Under the pieces are notes generated by a model, which made no database searches, was not told the DNA's origin, and worked only from the letters and a program-made list of their open reading frames with translations. From Mammaliicoccus sp. Dog046 (lineage in GTDB: Bacteria > Bacillota > Bacilli > Staphylococcales > Staphylococcaceae), in assembly GCF_034039665.1 (NCBI RefSeq), contig NZ_CP120131.1, positions 1,288,446 to 1,352,445 of the forward strand: a stretch of 64,000 nt of DNA. Direction: 5' to 3'. Numbering within the stretch: the stretch's first letter is position 1; each line of letters begins with the position of its first letter. Position numbers and translations under genes: made by a program. Shown piece by piece: positions 38,990 through 49,104 of this stretch.

Positions 38990-39682
38990 ATGTATACAAA
39001 TGAAATGTTAAAAGATAAGCCCGTAGTTATTCATCGTGCTTTGTTTAATCATTATGCTGATTTAGGTCTTAACGAAAGACAATTTGTTATATTAATCAAA
39101 TTGTTAGACCAAGAAAATGAAAGTCATCTTCAACCACCATTAGAAGAAATACAGATGGGCACGAGCTTGTCTATACAAGAAGTCAGCCATATCGTGAACC
39201 AATTATCACAATTAAATTGTATAGAAATCAAAATTGAAAAAGATGACCAGCATAAATATAATGAATTCATTTCATTTGAACCATTATATGATCAACTTGC
39301 CCTTGTATTAAATCAAGAAATACAAGAGGATAAAGTAGAAGATCAAAATAGTCAATTCAGAACATTATTTGAAACATTTGAATCTACTTTTGGAAGACCA
39401 TTAACATCACTTGAAGTACAAACTTTAAATCATTGGATAGATACTGATCATCACTCAAATAGTTTGATACAAAGTGCGTTAAATGAAGCAGACAGTGTCA
39501 ATAAACTCAGTATTAAATATATCGATAGAATATTATTAAATTGGAAAAAGAAAAACATTACTACTGTTGAATCATCAAAAGTGGAAAGCGAAAAATTCCA
39601 TCAAACTAAAAAGGTTAAACAAAATGTAAAATCAATACCAACGTTTGATTGGGTAAATGGGGAGAATCCATATGATAAGTAA
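38990..39682 (+). CDS. dnaD: Primosomal replication protein DnaD
   Basis: DnaD helps load the replicative helicase at oriC and in restart. The 230-residue protein has an N-terminal winged-helix domain (residues about 15-95, LNERQFVILIKLLDQ) and a DnaB/DnaD-type C-terminal domain (about 120-200, with FESTFGRPLTSLE and YIDRILLNWKKKN). The ATG follows GTAGGTGA. A -10 TATAAT at 38960-38965 lies just beyond the asnS terminator. The 3' end overlaps nth. Confidence 0.93.
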   Translation: MYTNEMLKDKPVVIHRALFNHYADLGLNERQFVILIKLLDQENESHLQPPLEEIQMGTSLSIQEVSHIVNQLSQLNCIEIKIEKDDQHKYNEFISFEPLYDQLALVLNQEIQEDKVEDQNSQFRTLFETFESTFGRPLTSLEVQTLNHWIDTDHHSNSLIQSALNEADSVNKLSIKYIDRILLNWKKKNITTVESSKVESEKFHQTKKVKQNVKSIPTFDWVNGENPYDK

Positions 39683-40334
39683 GAAAAAAGCATTAAAAAT
39701 GATGGATGTCATTGATGAAATGTTTCCAGATGCTGAATGTGAACTCGTTCATGATAATCCGTTTGAACTGACAATCGCTGTATTGTTATCCGCACAATGT
39801 ACAGATGTGTTAGTCAATAAAGTAACTAAAACTTTATTCGAAAAATATAAAACGCCAGAAGATTATTTGAACGTAAGTTTAGAAGAATTACAAGATGACA
39901 TACGTTCTATTGGTCTATATAGAAATAAAGCCAAAAATATTCAAAAACTTTGCCAATCTTTATTAGATAATTTTGATGGCGTTATTCCAAATACACATCA
40001 ATCATTAGAATCTTTAGCAGGTGTTGGCAGAAAAACAGCGAATGTCGTGATGAGTGTTGCATTTGGAGAACCTGCTTTAGCGGTTGATACGCACGTAGAA
40101 AGAGTGTCAAAGAGACTCGCTATATGTAGATTAAAAGATAACGTTAGACAAGTAGAGGATCGTTTGTGCCATATTATACCTAGAGAAAGATGGACGAAAA
40201 GCCATCATCAGCTTATATTCTTTGGTAGATATCACTGTTTAGCACGTAAACCAAAATGCGAAACATGTCCGTTACTTAAAGACTGTAGAGAAGGCCAGAA
40301 GCGACTTAAAGCTGGCTTAGTAAAGGAAATATAA
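39672..40334 (+). CDS. nth: Endonuclease III (DNA glycosylase/AP lyase)
   Basis: Nth removes oxidised pyrimidines and cuts at abasic sites. The helix-hairpin-helix with catalytic lysine is LAGVGRKTANVV, the catalytic aspartate lies in VDTHVERV, and four cysteines at the C-terminus (CLARKPKCETCPLLKDC) bind a [4Fe-4S] cluster. I use the ATG at 39672 after GGGGAGAATCC, giving 220 residues; an ATG 15 bases upstream lies before that ribosome site. It overlaps dnaD by 11 bases. Confidence 0.95.
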   Translation: MISKKKALKMMDVIDEMFPDAECELVHDNPFELTIAVLLSAQCTDVLVNKVTKTLFEKYKTPEDYLNVSLEELQDDIRSIGLYRNKAKNIQKLCQSLLDNFDGVIPNTHQSLESLAGVGRKTANVVMSVAFGEPALAVDTHVERVSKRLAICRLKDNVRQVEDRLCHIIPRERWTKSHHQLIFFGRYHCLARKPKCETCPLLKDCREGQKRLKAGLVKEI

Positions 40335-40335
40335 T

Positions 40336-40689
40336 ATGATAACTAAAGATGATTTTATAGCATTAGAAGAAAAAATTGAGCCACTTGTGAAACAAAAACA
40401 ATTAAAAACAGATCGTGCACACGAGCTACTGGATGAATATTATCAACTCATTATTCGTTATTTAGAACAAATAAACCAAATAAATGAGTTCGATATTCAA
40501 AATATAAACGATTATCCAGTGATACCAATGAATTTTGAAGAACGATATGAATATATCAACGCACGAATCTATCATTTTATGGGGTATCGACAAATGGTTA
40601 CATTGAAAGATGAACTCATCAAAATGAATGCACGTTATCAATTGAAATTAAAAAGAGAAGCAAAGTTAAAAGAACAAAAAGATAATTAG
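40336..40689 (+). CDS. YpoC-like protein of unknown function
   Basis: This 117-residue, helical, highly charged protein has no recognised motif. The location one base after nth and next to the pbp2-recU block corresponds to B. subtilis ypoC, and I name it on that basis. A hydrophobic-aromatic patch (NFEERYEYINARIYHFMGYRQM) sits in the middle and a lysine-rich tail at the end. It shares the dnaD-nth transcript and ends at a terminator. Confidence 0.6.
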   Translation: MITKDDFIALEEKIEPLVKQKQLKTDRAHELLDEYYQLIIRYLEQINQINEFDIQNINDYPVIPMNFEERYEYINARIYHFMGYRQMVTLKDELIKMNARYQLKLKREAKLKEQKDN

Positions 40690-40696
40690 GTATTTT

Positions 40697-40729
40697 AAAA
40701 CCGTTAGCAAAGTGCTAACGGTTTTTTTA
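40697..40729 (+). terminator. Terminator of dnaD-nth-ypoC
   Basis: AAAACCGTTAGCA pairs with TGCTAACGGTTTT, with a three-base loop and a T run. Confidence 0.92.
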
Positions 40730-40771
40730 TTGTATGGTTCGGCTACCGCGCTATTTTACTTATATGCATAC

Positions 40772-40816
40772 AAAAAAGAAGACCTTCTAGATAATCTCTA
40801 GAAGGTCTTCTCTTTA
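40772..40816 (-). terminator. Terminator of recU-pbp2
   Basis: AGAAGACCTTCTAGA pairs with TCTAGAAGGTCTTCT. On the minus strand the stem is followed by TTTTTTG directly behind the pbp2 stop. Confidence 0.9.
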
Positions 40817-40817
40817 T

Positions 40818-43208
40818 CTAATCATTTTTTGCTTCGTCTGCTGCATCTTTAGCAGCGGATGAACTGGAATCACTACTTGAACTGGATTCGTCTTTTGAAT
40901 CAGACGATGAAGAAGGGGATTCTGTCGTTGCTTCTTCAGTATTCACTTGTTCATTAGTAGTTGATTGCTGTTGTGTATTACTTTGTGTTGTTTGATTACT
41001 ATTCGTTGTATTCGAATTTTGGTTCGGATTCGCACGTGTTTGTGGATCGTTTGTTGTTACATTATTGTTGTTACCAGAAAAATTATAATTATTTTGCTGG
41101 TTATTATTATTATTGTTATTATCGCTATTGTTACTGTTACCACTATTTGGCGCTGAGCTTGATGTTGTATTATTATCAGCATTACCAGCAACGCTTAAGC
41201 TTTTACCACTACCTGACACTGAATCTGGTTTTTCGAAATCAGTACCATCATAACTAGAAATTTGTGACATTACATCATTAAATAGTATTTGTGGTTTAAC
41301 TTGTTCGTCATGTCCTAAGAATGAGTTTTCACCGTATTCTTTCACTTTGTTGAAGCCCATCCATACTGACATTGTATATTGTGGTGTATAACCAGTAATC
41401 CAAACGTCTTTTGCTGCGTTTTCAGGTAAGTTATATTGGCTATAAACTTCATCGCCATATGTTCCTGTACCAGTTTTAGCTGCAAGGTTTAATCCGTTAA
41501 TTCCGTATCCATAAGCAGATCCATATGCTTGGAATGTACCTTTAAGCATTTCAGTTAACATATATGCTGTATAGTCTTCCATCGCTTTATGACTCTTACT
41601 TGAGAATTTAATTGTTTCATCATCTTGTGTAACAACTTTTCTAATTGAACGTGCTTCATTATAAGTTCCACCATTACCCATTGATGCGAATGCAGAAGCT
41701 AATTGAGTAGGGGAGAATTCTGATTGTGAACCACCAAGTACTTCTGATGGACCAATTTCGTCTTTATAATTTAAGTTCACTTTAGAAGCGAAGTCTTTAA
41801 CTGCATTTTCACCTGCATTTTGATTCGTTTCTTGCCAAGATTTTAATGCCGGAATATTATATGATCTTGCTAAAGCATCTGCCATTGTTACTGAACCATG
41901 TCCTTGACCATCATAGTTCTTGAAGATACTTCCATTTATATTATATTCATTTTCATCTTGGAACTTATGATTTGTAGCGTATTGCATATTTTCAATAGCT
42001 GGACCATAAGCTAAGATTGGTTTTAATGAAGAACCGGTTGGGTGTAAATCTGTAGCTTGATTTCGGTCTACAACATCTTTATAGTTCTTACCGCCACTAA
42101 TACCAACTAAATCACCAGTTTTAGTATCAACTATAGATGAACCAGTAATTTGGTCTTTATTTTTATAGAAAGTACCATTATCAACTGACTCTTGTAATGT
42201 TTCTTGAACGTCTTTGTCCATGTTTGTATAAATCTTAAGACCACTTGTCATAATGTCATTTAAAGATTGTCCTTTAAACGCTTTGCTCTGAGTTAGTTCT
42301 TGTTTAACATAGTTTACATATGAAGCGTATTTGTTATCTGGTGTTTGTGTCATTGCTTCATTTCGTTCTTCTACCGTTCTCTTAACTAAGTTCTTTTCGA
42401 TAGGTGTATCTTGCGCTTCTTTCATTTCTTTCTTAGAAATTCTTCCATGACGTTCCATTAAGTAAAGTACTGTATCTTTACGTTTTTCAGCACCTTCTGG
42501 ATTGTCATAAACGTTGTATTGGTTTGGTACTTGAGGTAAACCAGCTAAATAAGCTGTTTCTGCTAGGTTAAGATCTTTTAAATCTTTATCAAAGTAATAC
42601 TTAGCAGCTGTTTGTGAACCATATACACCATCAGAATAATAAATTTTGTTTAAGTACATTTCAAAAATTTCATCTTTAGAATATTCTTGTTCAAGTCTAT
42701 ATGAAAGGTAAGCTTCTTGAGCCTTTCTTTCTATAGATTTTTTGTCAGTTAAGAATGATCTTTTTACAACTTGTTGCGTTAAAGTGGATGCACCTTGAGC
42801 ACCAAATCCACCTGTAACGTTTTTCATTACGGCACCGGATAGACGTTTATAATCCAACGCACCATGATCGTAAAATCGATTATCCTCAGTTGCTAATACT
42901 GCATCTTTCATGCGATCAGGAACATCATCAAATTTGACATGTTCTCGCTTTTGTCCCATATAAAGCGTGGTTACAAGCTTATTATTCTTATCATAGATTT
43001 TAGAAGGTAACTGATCTTTCAGTGCACTTTCATTGAAAGCAGGAGCTTTCCAAGCATAATAAGCAAATACGAGAACACCTATTATTACCATTGCTAAAAA
43101 TGCTGCTATAAGAATACCAAACACCTTAATAATTGTTCTCTTGATATTCCTCTTTTTCTTAGGTTGTTCTTTGCTGTTTTTACTATTAGAAGCTTTTGAT
43201 TGACTCAT
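40818..43208 (-). CDS. pbp2: Class A penicillin-binding protein (PBP2 / PonA)
   Basis: This bifunctional peptidoglycan synthase polymerises lipid II and crosslinks stems. After a basic cytoplasmic tail and one membrane helix (residues about 28-52) comes the GT51 glycosyltransferase ([22 protein letters not shown]). The transpeptidase domain has S393-x-x-K396 in TGSSLKP, SYN, and K578-T-G in AAKTGTG. The last 135 or so residues are a Ser/Asn/Thr/Asp-rich tail. At 796 residues it is about 70 longer than S. aureus PBP2, due to that tail. The start overlaps the recU stop (ATGA). Confidence 0.94.
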   Translation of the reverse strand: MSQSKASNSKNSKEQPKKKRNIKRTIIKVFGILIAAFLAMVIIGVLVFAYYAWKAPAFNESALKDQLPSKIYDKNNKLVTTLYMGQKREHVKFDDVPDRMKDAVLATEDNRFYDHGALDYKRLSGAVMKNVTGGFGAQGASTLTQQVVKRSFLTDKKSIERKAQEAYLSYRLEQEYSKDEIFEMYLNKIYYSDGVYGSQTAAKYYFDKDLKDLNLAETAYLAGLPQVPNQYNVYDNPEGAEKRKDTVLYLMERHGRISKKEMKEAQDTPIEKNLVKRTVEERNEAMTQTPDNKYASYVNYVKQELTQSKAFKGQSLNDIMTSGLKIYTNMDKDVQETLQESVDNGTFYKNKDQITGSSIVDTKTGDLVGISGGKNYKDVVDRNQATDLHPTGSSLKPILAYGPAIENMQYATNHKFQDENEYNINGSIFKNYDGQGHGSVTMADALARSYNIPALKSWQETNQNAGENAVKDFASKVNLNYKDEIGPSEVLGGSQSEFSPTQLASAFASMGNGGTYNEARSIRKVVTQDDETIKFSSKSHKAMEDYTAYMLTEMLKGTFQAYGSAYGYGINGLNLAAKTGTGTYGDEVYSQYNLPENAAKDVWITGYTPQYTMSVWMGFNKVKEYGENSFLGHDEQVKPQILFNDVMSQISSYDGTDFEKPDSVSGSGKSLSVAGNADNNTTSSSAPNSGNSNNSDNNNNNNNQQNNYNFSGNNNNVTTNDPQTRANPNQNSNTTNSNQTTQSNTQQQSTTNEQVNTEEATTESPSSSSDSKDESSSSSDSSSSAAKDAADEAKND

Positions 43209-43831
43209 TTGAGCGCCTCACTTTCCATTGTTATCAATTGATCAACTATTTTTATGTAGTTTATTCTTGGTCTAAATTGGATTGGAATTAAATAGCCATC
43301 TCTCTCAATTTCTTGAAGGGTAATGGATTTCTTTCCACCTGATTTAAATCTGTCCCAATATACCATAAATTGCTTAAAAGGCAATAAAAACACGCTATCA
43401 TGATAGCTGAATTTTATCAATAAAAAACATATTCCTTGTTGATTTGAAACTTGTTCCATATGTGATACTTGGTGATCGTGGATATTATTCAAAGGGAAAC
43501 TTGTCTTGTTTTTTGTCTCTTTAGCTTCAAAATCGATATAACGACCGTTATAAACGCCATTATAATCGGTTGTCGACGGTTTCCTAAAATAAGCTTCTTT
43601 AATGACTGCTTTTTGACGCTTAGGATAATGTACGTCTACAATTTGGATAGGTGTAGGCTTTTTATGTATAACGGCAATATTCTCTATTCTGAAGTACTGA
43701 TTTGACTGATCAATTTCCTCTTCTAGTTTCATACCCCGTTTTCCATATTGTATTTTACTACATTCCTTAGTATCTTGGCTTGGGACTTTAGAAGTATTTT
43801 TTAAACCTTTTTTTCCATTTGGATAATTCAA
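43205..43831 (-). CDS. recU: Holliday junction resolvase RecU
   Basis: RecU cleaves four-way junctions in recombination and chromosome segregation. The active-site region is [20 protein letters not shown], with the acidic and lysine residues of the nuclease fold, followed by [11 protein letters not shown] choose the TTG at 43831, giving (M)NYPNGKK and 208 residues as in S. aureus; GTG and ATG codons six to nine bases upstream overlap the ribosome site AGGTG. It is coupled to pbp2, a conserved pairing. Confidence 0.92.
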   Translation of the reverse strand: MNYPNGKKGLKNTSKVPSQDTKECSKIQYGKRGMKLEEEIDQSNQYFRIENIAVIHKKPTPIQIVDVHYPKRQKAVIKEAYFRKPSTTDYNGVYNGRYIDFEAKETKNKTSFPLNNIHDHQVSHMEQVSNQQGICFLLIKFSYHDSVFLLPFKQFMVYWDRFKSGGKKSITLQEIERDGYLIPIQFRPRINYIKIVDQLITMESEALK

Positions 43832-43868
43832 ATTCATCACCTAAATTAGTATCTTAAAAACTTTAAAT

Positions 43869-43897
43869 ATTATACCTTATTTCATTATAAGTTACAA
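43869..43897 (-). promoter_or_regulatory. Sigma-A promoter of recU-pbp2
   Basis: On the minus strand TTGTAA (43897-43892) and a perfect TATAAT (43874-43869) are spaced 17 bases apart, about 35 bases before the recU start. Confidence 0.78.
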
Positions 43898-44000
43898 AAG
43901 TTTTTTATGATACATAAATATTCTAGAAGTTTCCTAGTTATGTTATCATTTTATCGTGAGGCTTTTAAAATTACAAACTTCATTGATAGTAGGGATAATT

Positions 44001-44330
44001 ATGATACAAGAATTATTAGGTAAACTTAATGAAATGAATGAACGATTTACAAATGCTAAAGAAGATCATGTTTATGATTTTTATAACGATGTTGTACCAT
44101 TTGTTGAATCAGTTGATATATTGTTAGATGCCTTTAGTCAACAACAAGCAAATGCACTAACATTACAATATATGAACATGCAGAAATTCCAACTCCTCAT
44201 TGATAACTACAAAGAATTGTCAGTTGAGTGTCATTATAAAAGAACCAGTAAAAAACTTTTCCTAGAAAAACATAAAGCGGTTCAACATGATTTAAATTAT
44301 ATTTTCACACATTTAGGTGATTTGTCATGA
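44001..44330 (+). CDS. YppE-like protein (DUF1798)
   Basis: This 109-residue alpha-helical protein has size and sequence features of the YppE/DUF1798 family (start MIQELLGKLNEMNERF, later FVESVDILLDAF). The function is unknown. The ATG at 44001 follows TAGGGATAATT; a longer frame from 43956 has no ribosome site. Its TGA overlaps the ATG of the next gene, so the pair is coupled. It diverges from recU. Confidence 0.7.
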   Translation: MIQELLGKLNEMNERFTNAKEDHVYDFYNDVVPFVESVDILLDAFSQQQANALTLQYMNMQKFQLLIDNYKELSVECHYKRTSKKLFLEKHKAVQHDLNYIFTHLGDLS

Positions 44331-44881
44331 CTTCTATTTACTTTACAGGGTATAAGCCTTATGAATTAAATATTTTTAAGGACGATCAACAAGAAGTAAA
44401 AGTAATTAAAGCATACGTGAAGTCACTTATTATTCAAGAAATGGAAGAAGGATTGGAATGGATCATCATTTCTGGTCAACTTGGCTTTGAACTTTGGGTT
44501 GCTGAAGTCACAATTGAGATGAAACGTAAATATCCTCAACTAAAATTAGCGATATTAACGCCTTTCTTAAATCATTATAATAAATGGAACGAAGCAAATC
44601 AGGAAAAATATCAAAACATTATTTCGCAAGCTGATTATGTTAATGCCATTCATCAAAGTGAATATGAAGGCGCGTTTCAATTTCAACAAGCGAATGCATT
44701 TATTTTAGACAACACAGATAAAACAATTTTATTTTATGATGATGAGCAAGAGGCGTCACCAAAGTTTTTCAAAAGTAAGTTAGTTGATTTTGCAGAAAAG
44801 ACAAATTATACTTATAATGTTATTACATTCATGGATTTACAAGACTTTATGGAATTTAACTATAATGAAAAAGAATCTTAA
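44327..44881 (+). CDS. ypsA: YpsA (DUF1273, SLOG-superfamily Rossmann protein)
   Basis: YpsA is a 184-residue Rossmann-like protein of the SLOG superfamily, reported to affect cell division in Firmicutes through an uncertain mechanism. Visible family traits are the N-terminal [13 protein letters not shown], the central [15 protein letters not shown] and the strand [11 protein letters not shown]. It is placed immediately before gpsB, as in Bacillus and staphylococci, which supports a shared division role. Confidence 0.88.
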   Translation: MTSIYFTGYKPYELNIFKDDQQEVKVIKAYVKSLIIQEMEEGLEWIIISGQLGFELWVAEVTIEMKRKYPQLKLAILTPFLNHYNKWNEANQEKYQNIISQADYVNAIHQSEYEGAFQFQQANAFILDNTDKTILFYDDEQEASPKFFKSKLVDFAEKTNYTYNVITFMDLQDFMEFNYNEKES

Positions 44882-44897
44882 TAGAAGAGGTGTAAAT

Positions 44898-45212
44898 ATG
44901 GCTGATGTAACATTGAAGCTATCTGCTAAAGATATTTATGAAAAAGAATTCGAAAAAGGTATGAGAGGCTTTAAAACTGAAGAGGTCGATGCATTCCTAG
45001 ACGACATTATTTCAGACTATCAAAAAATGGCTGATTTAAACAATGAAGTAATTAAATTAACTGAAGAAAATACTAAATTAAACAAAGAAATTGAACAGTT
45101 AAGAATCCGTGTCGCTTCTGGAAGACCACAAGGTTCACAACAATACAATTCAAACAACGTTGATATATTAAAGAGAATATCCAATCTTGAAAAAGCTGTA
45201 TTTGGCGAATAA
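44898..45212 (+). CDS. gpsB: Cell-cycle protein GpsB
   Basis: GpsB is a DivIVA-like coiled-coil adaptor coordinating peptidoglycan synthases with division. The N-terminal lipid/PBP-binding module is [18 protein letters not shown] followed by [11 protein letters not shown] (residues about 7-38). A coiled coil (residues 40-70) and a short C-terminal helix with [13 protein letters not shown] follow. Length is 104 residues from the ATG at 44898, after AGAGGTGTAA; the same frame open to 44784 lies within ypsA. Its PBP partner pbp2 is 2 kb away. Confidence 0.95.
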   Translation: MADVTLKLSAKDIYEKEFEKGMRGFKTEEVDAFLDDIISDYQKMADLNNEVIKLTEENTKLNKEIEQLRIRVASGRPQGSQQYNSNNVDILKRISNLEKAVFGE

Positions 45213-45235
45213 ATGATAGTTATTTAGATTCGTTT

Positions 45236-45245
45236 ATGCTATAAT
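45236..45245 (+). promoter_or_regulatory. Extended -10 promoter of rnpB
   Basis: TATGCTATAAT carries the TGn extension directly before a perfect TATAAT (45240-45245), seven bases upstream of the RNase P RNA. No good -35 is seen, which is compatible with an extended -10 promoter. Confidence 0.7.
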
Positions 45246-45251
45246 TCTTTG

Positions 45252-45640
45252 TTGAGTGGTATTTCGGATAATCGCTACGTTAAGTAGAGGAAAGTCCATG
45301 CTCACACATTCTGAGATGAATGTAGTGTTCGTGCTTGGCGAAACAATAAGCTAAGGCAATTAATTGACGGCAACGAAATAACCTAAGTCATCTTGATATG
45401 GTTAGAATAGTTTGAAAGTGCCACAGTGACGTAGCTTTTACAGAAATGTAAAAGGTGGAACGCGGTAAACCCCTCGAGTGAGCAATCCAAAATAGGTAGG
45501 AGCACTTCTTTGACGGAAATGAACGGAATAAGAAGGTATGTAATCATACAGACAGATGATTATCACTGGCGTACGAGTGTAACTAGTGCACGGTAGTAGT
45601 ACTAAAGGACAAAACATGGCTTACAGATTTATCACTTTAC
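45252..45640 (+). ncRNA. rnpB: RNase P RNA, Bacillus (type B) class
   Basis: This is the catalytic RNA that trims the 5' leaders of tRNA precursors. The universal core blocks are present: AGAGGAAAGTCCATGCTC near the 5' end (P4 5' strand and CR-I), GTAAACCCCTCGAGTGAGCAA in the middle (as two adjoining conserved blocks), and ACAAAACATGGCTTACAGA near the 3' end. The position between gpsB and the ypsC-type methyltransferase is the same as in B. subtilis. The ends are approximate, set by P1 pairing (AGTGGTAT with ATCACT) and by comparison with B. subtilis. Confidence 0.95.
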
Positions 45641-45646
45641 TAGTGT

Positions 45647-45675
45647 CGCTCTCCAAGTAGGAGAGCTTTTTATTT
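45647..45675 (+). terminator. Terminator of rnpB
   Basis: GCTCTCC pairs with GGAGAGC, with a five-base loop, followed by TTTTTAT. Confidence 0.88.
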
Positions 45676-45777
45676 GTAAATTTCCGGATTAAACGTGTCA
45701 TTAAAAACTCTTTAATCCATTTATTGTATACATCATAAAATATTAAAAATTCTAAACAAAATTAAAGGAGTATATTT

Positions 45778-46902
45778 ATGTACCAATTACTCGCGACAAG
45801 TCCTATGGGCTTAGAATCAATTGTAGCTAAAGAAGTACAAGAACTTGGATATGAAACGACAGTAGAAAATGGTCGTGTTTTATTTGAAGGTGATGAAACA
45901 GCAATCGTTAAAGCCAATTTATGGTTAAGAACTGCTGACAGAGTCAAGATTGTAGTAGGGCGATTCCATGCAATCACGTTTGATGATTTATTTGAAAAGA
46001 CAAAAGCATTACCATGGGAAGATATTATCGGTGCTCAAGGCATGTTCCCAGTACAAGGTAAAAGTCTTAAATCAAAATTATTCAGTGTACCTGATTGTCA
46101 GGCAATCGTTAAAAAAGCAATCGTTGAACGTTTAAAACATGCTTATCAAATCAAAGGTTGGATAGACGAGTCTGGAAGTAAATATCAAGTAGAAGTTGCC
46201 TTATTGAAGGACGAAGCACTCCTTACAATTGATACTTCTGGACCAGGACTTCATAAAAGAGGCTACCGTTTAGCTCAAGGTGAAGCACCTATGAAAGAAA
46301 CACTTGCGGCTGCTTTAGTTAGATTAACGAATTGGAAAGGCGAAACTCCTTTTATAGATCCATTCTGTGGTTCAGGAACGCTTGCAATTGAAGCAGCATT
46401 AATTGCTCAAAATATAGCACCTGGTTTCAATCGTAGCTTTGCTAGTGAAATGTGGGACATTATTCCAGAAGGACTTTATGATGAGTTACGCCAAGAAGCT
46501 GATGAAGCAGCACTTTACGATAAAGAAATCGATATCGTAGCAAGTGATATTGATCCAAAAATGGTGGAAATTGCTAAAAACAATGCAATTGAAGTTGGTT
46601 TAGGGGATATCATTAAGTTTAAAGTACAAGATATACACGATCTACAAGTGCCAGAAGGCCCAGTTTCTATAATTGGAAATCCACCATATGGAGAACGTAT
46701 CGGTGAACGAAGTGAAGTAGAAGCAATGTATAAACATTTAGGTGAAATCTTAACGAAGAATAACGAAGCTTCATTATATATGTTAACAAGCTACAAAGAA
46801 TTCGAACCATTAGTTGGTCATAAAGCAACGAAAAGAAGAAAGTTGTTTAATGGTTATATAGAATGTACGTATTACCAATACTGGGGTAAGAGAAGTAAAT
46901 AA
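45778..46902 (+). CDS. THUMP-domain class I SAM RNA methyltransferase (YpsC/RlmL-like)
   Basis: This 374-residue enzyme has an N-terminal ferredoxin-like/THUMP RNA-binding part (residues 1-155) and a Rossmann methyltransferase. The SAM site is DPFCGSGTLAIEAAL and the base-flipping amino-methyltransferase motif is NPPYGER. It resembles B. subtilis YpsC and the N-terminal half of E. coli RlmL, which makes m2G in 23S rRNA; the exact target here is inferred. The ATG follows AAAGGAGTATATTT. It ends in a terminator shared with the convergent cba operon. Confidence 0.88.
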   Translation: MYQLLATSPMGLESIVAKEVQELGYETTVENGRVLFEGDETAIVKANLWLRTADRVKIVVGRFHAITFDDLFEKTKALPWEDIIGAQGMFPVQGKSLKSKLFSVPDCQAIVKKAIVERLKHAYQIKGWIDESGSKYQVEVALLKDEALLTIDTSGPGLHKRGYRLAQGEAPMKETLAAALVRLTNWKGETPFIDPFCGSGTLAIEAALIAQNIAPGFNRSFASEMWDIIPEGLYDELRQEADEAALYDKEIDIVASDIDPKMVEIAKNNAIEVGLGDIIKFKVQDIHDLQVPEGPVSIIGNPPYGERIGERSEVEAMYKHLGEILTKNNEASLYMLTSYKEFEPLVGHKATKRRKLFNGYIECTYYQYWGKRSK

Positions 46903-46908
46903 AAATTA

Positions 46909-46954
46909 AAAAGCACATATACTTAGGACATCCTAAGTATATGCGCTTTTTTTA
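46909..46954. terminator. Bidirectional terminator between the methyltransferase and the cba operon
   Basis: AAAAGCACATATACTTAGG pairs with CCTAAGTATATGCGCTTTT around ACAT, with one mismatch, and is followed by a T run. The A-rich other side can serve the opposite gene. Confidence 0.85.
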
Positions 46955-46963
46955 TTTGGATTA

Positions 46964-48616
46964 TTACCAAAGTTTACCTTCACCAAATCCTTTAGCTCCA
47001 GGAGGTGGATCAATAAACATTTGTCCGATAGGTACTGTATAAGCCACAATAATTAATACAATAGTTATTACCATCAAGAATCTCCAGTTTTCAACGAACT
47101 TAGTTACTGGTTGATGTTCATCATAAGCCTCAGCAACAGGATATTCTTCTTCGCCCTTTGGAGATAAGAAAGCTAAATGTATAAATACAAATACAACTAA
47201 TATAATAGATATAAATAGTATTGTACCGCCAACAGCTTGTAATACTTGATAAGGAATCCATTCTGCAGCTTGTTCAGCACCGCCATATTCAGAATATGTT
47301 GATCTTCTTGGTGCGCCTTTAAATAGACCAACGTAATGCATTGCACCACTCATAATCGTCATACCAATTGCCCAAGTATAACCTTGAATGATAGCGAGTT
47401 TCTGAGTGAATTTAGTCAGCTTACGACCTGTACAATGTGGAATTAACCAATACATAATACCAAAGAAAGTTAAGATGACTGCTGACGCAATAGTTAAATG
47501 GAAATGTCCAGTTACCCAAATTGTATTATGAACAAGACCATTCATTTGCGCTGAAGCATTCACTAAACCTCCTGCACCACCTGGAATAAATGCCAACATA
47601 CCTAAGAAAGGTAACACAAATCTTGCATCATTCCATGGTAATGATTTAAACCAACTAAATAGTCCTTTATATCCAAGACTTCTTCCGTGACTTTCAAATG
47701 TAGCAAACAAACTAAATGCAGTCATAAATGAAGGTATAACTACCATAAATGTTAAAATAACTTGCAAGTATTTCCAAAAATCTTCGATACCTGGTTCAAC
47801 AAGTTGATGATGTATCCCAACTGGAATACTGAAGAATAAGAATAGCATAAATGACATTCTAGCTAAATTATCAGAGAATGCTTTTCCGCCAATAATTTTT
47901 GGAACAATTGCATACCAACACATGTAAGCAGGTAGTAACCAGAAGTATACAAGTGCATGTCCAAAATACCAAAATAATGTTCTACTTAACGATACATCAA
48001 TTCTTTCAACGATACCTAATGACCAAGGTATCAATTGAAATAAAACAGTTGAAGCTACCCCTAATGAGCAAACAATCCACATGACACCATTAATAGTTAC
48101 CATATAACTTAATAACGGTGATTTTTTATTAGGATATTGCTTTTTAAATTCTCTATATTTTAAAATTTGTCCAACAATAGAAATCCAACTTCCGACAACA
48201 ACTAATGCCATACCAACATAGAAAATAACATGTGCTTGCAAAGGTGCATAGAATGTATAAAGTACAGTTGCTTTATTTAACAACACCATTGTTGCTGCCA
48301 TCGCAGTTCCAATGAGCATGACCCAAAATCCTATCCATCCAAGCTTTCTTTGCACTGATGTTAAATGTCCACACGTTCTAGCTACTGCAGAATATTGGAA
48401 TCCAAGTATAAAGAACGTTGTTAACACGAGTGCTAAGATAATCCCATGTACCGTAAGAATTTGATAGTATGAGATGTTAGCTGGTAATTCTAACATGCCA
48501 GATCTAACAAACGTTTGTAATAGTCCTGCGATACCACCAAGTACAAGACAACAGATTGCTACATACATATGAGCCATAACAAGTTTGCTATCAGATTTAT
48601 TTAAACGTGTAATCAT
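46964..48616 (-). CDS. cbaA: Cytochrome c oxidase subunit I, B-family (b(o/a)3 / ba3 type)
   Basis: This is the catalytic subunit of a haem-copper oxidase. The 550-residue protein has about 13 membrane helices. Haem and copper ligands are visible: TVHGIILALV (low-spin haem histidine), WYFGHALVYFWLLPAYMCWY (first CuB histidine and the nearby tyrosine), GIHHQLVEP (two CuB histidines) and VTGHFHLTIA (haem histidines). The motif pattern and short length fit the B family, not the A-family qox/cta oxidases. The ATG overlaps the end of subunit II. The gene symbol follows Bacillus-type cbaAB naming. Confidence 0.9.
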   Translation of the reverse strand: MITRLNKSDSKLVMAHMYVAICCLVLGGIAGLLQTFVRSGMLELPANISYYQILTVHGIILALVLTTFFILGFQYSAVARTCGHLTSVQRKLGWIGFWVMLIGTAMAATMVLLNKATVLYTFYAPLQAHVIFYVGMALVVVGSWISIVGQILKYREFKKQYPNKKSPLLSYMVTINGVMWIVCSLGVASTVLFQLIPWSLGIVERIDVSLSRTLFWYFGHALVYFWLLPAYMCWYAIVPKIIGGKAFSDNLARMSFMLFLFFSIPVGIHHQLVEPGIEDFWKYLQVILTFMVVIPSFMTAFSLFATFESHGRSLGYKGLFSWFKSLPWNDARFVLPFLGMLAFIPGGAGGLVNASAQMNGLVHNTIWVTGHFHLTIASAVILTFFGIMYWLIPHCTGRKLTKFTQKLAIIQGYTWAIGMTIMSGAMHYVGLFKGAPRRSTYSEYGGAEQAAEWIPYQVLQAVGGTILFISIILVVFVFIHLAFLSPKGEEEYPVAEAYDEHQPVTKFVENWRFLMVITIVLIIVAYTVPIGQMFIDPPPGAKGFGEGKLW

Positions 48617-49092
48617 TTTTTATCCACAACCTTTATCATAGACTTCATATCAGCGTGTCCTACACCACAATATTCATTGCAAATAATCAGATATTCAGCT
48701 TTGTGATTAAATGTTTGAGTGAATTCACTAATATGTCCTGGTTCTAACATCATATTGACATTTGTTCCAGGTAAACTAAATCCATGCAAAGTATCTTTAC
48801 TTGTTGCAATGATTTTCACTTTTGAACCTTTAGGTATTTCTACTTGTCCCGGTTGATAATTAAAAGCAGATGCTACAAATACGAGTTCATAATCATAATC
48901 TTTATTGTTTACTTTATGTAATCCTGGTTTATTAAATGGTTCGATTTGATCAACTTTCTCAGGATTTACATATTCCCGTCCAGATGCTGCTGGCGTATGT
49001 CCATTGTGCAATGCAGTTACAATTAAAATGACAAGAAAAATAACTAATGAGCTCGTTCCCACAATTAACCATAATCTTTCGTATTTATGCAC
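48613..49092 (-). CDS. cbaB: Cytochrome c oxidase subunit II, ba3 type
   Basis: Subunit II accepts electrons from cytochrome c at a dinuclear CuA site. One N-terminal membrane helix (residues about 7-28) anchors an external cupredoxin domain. The CuA ligands are in CNEYCGVGHADM, with the upstream histidine in HGFSLPG. I prefer the GTG at 49092, eight bases after AAGGGG, over the in-frame GTG at 49101 that touches the ribosome site; this gives 159 residues. The length and single anchor are typical for ba3 oxidases. Confidence 0.9.
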   Translation of the reverse strand: MHKYERLWLIVGTSSLVIFLVILIVTALHNGHTPAASGREYVNPEKVDQIEPFNKPGLHKVNNKDYDYELVFVASAFNYQPGQVEIPKGSKVKIIATSKDTLHGFSLPGTNVNMMLEPGHISEFTQTFNHKAEYLIICNEYCGVGHADMKSMIKVVDKK

Positions 49093-49104
49093 AGATTTCA
49101 CCCC

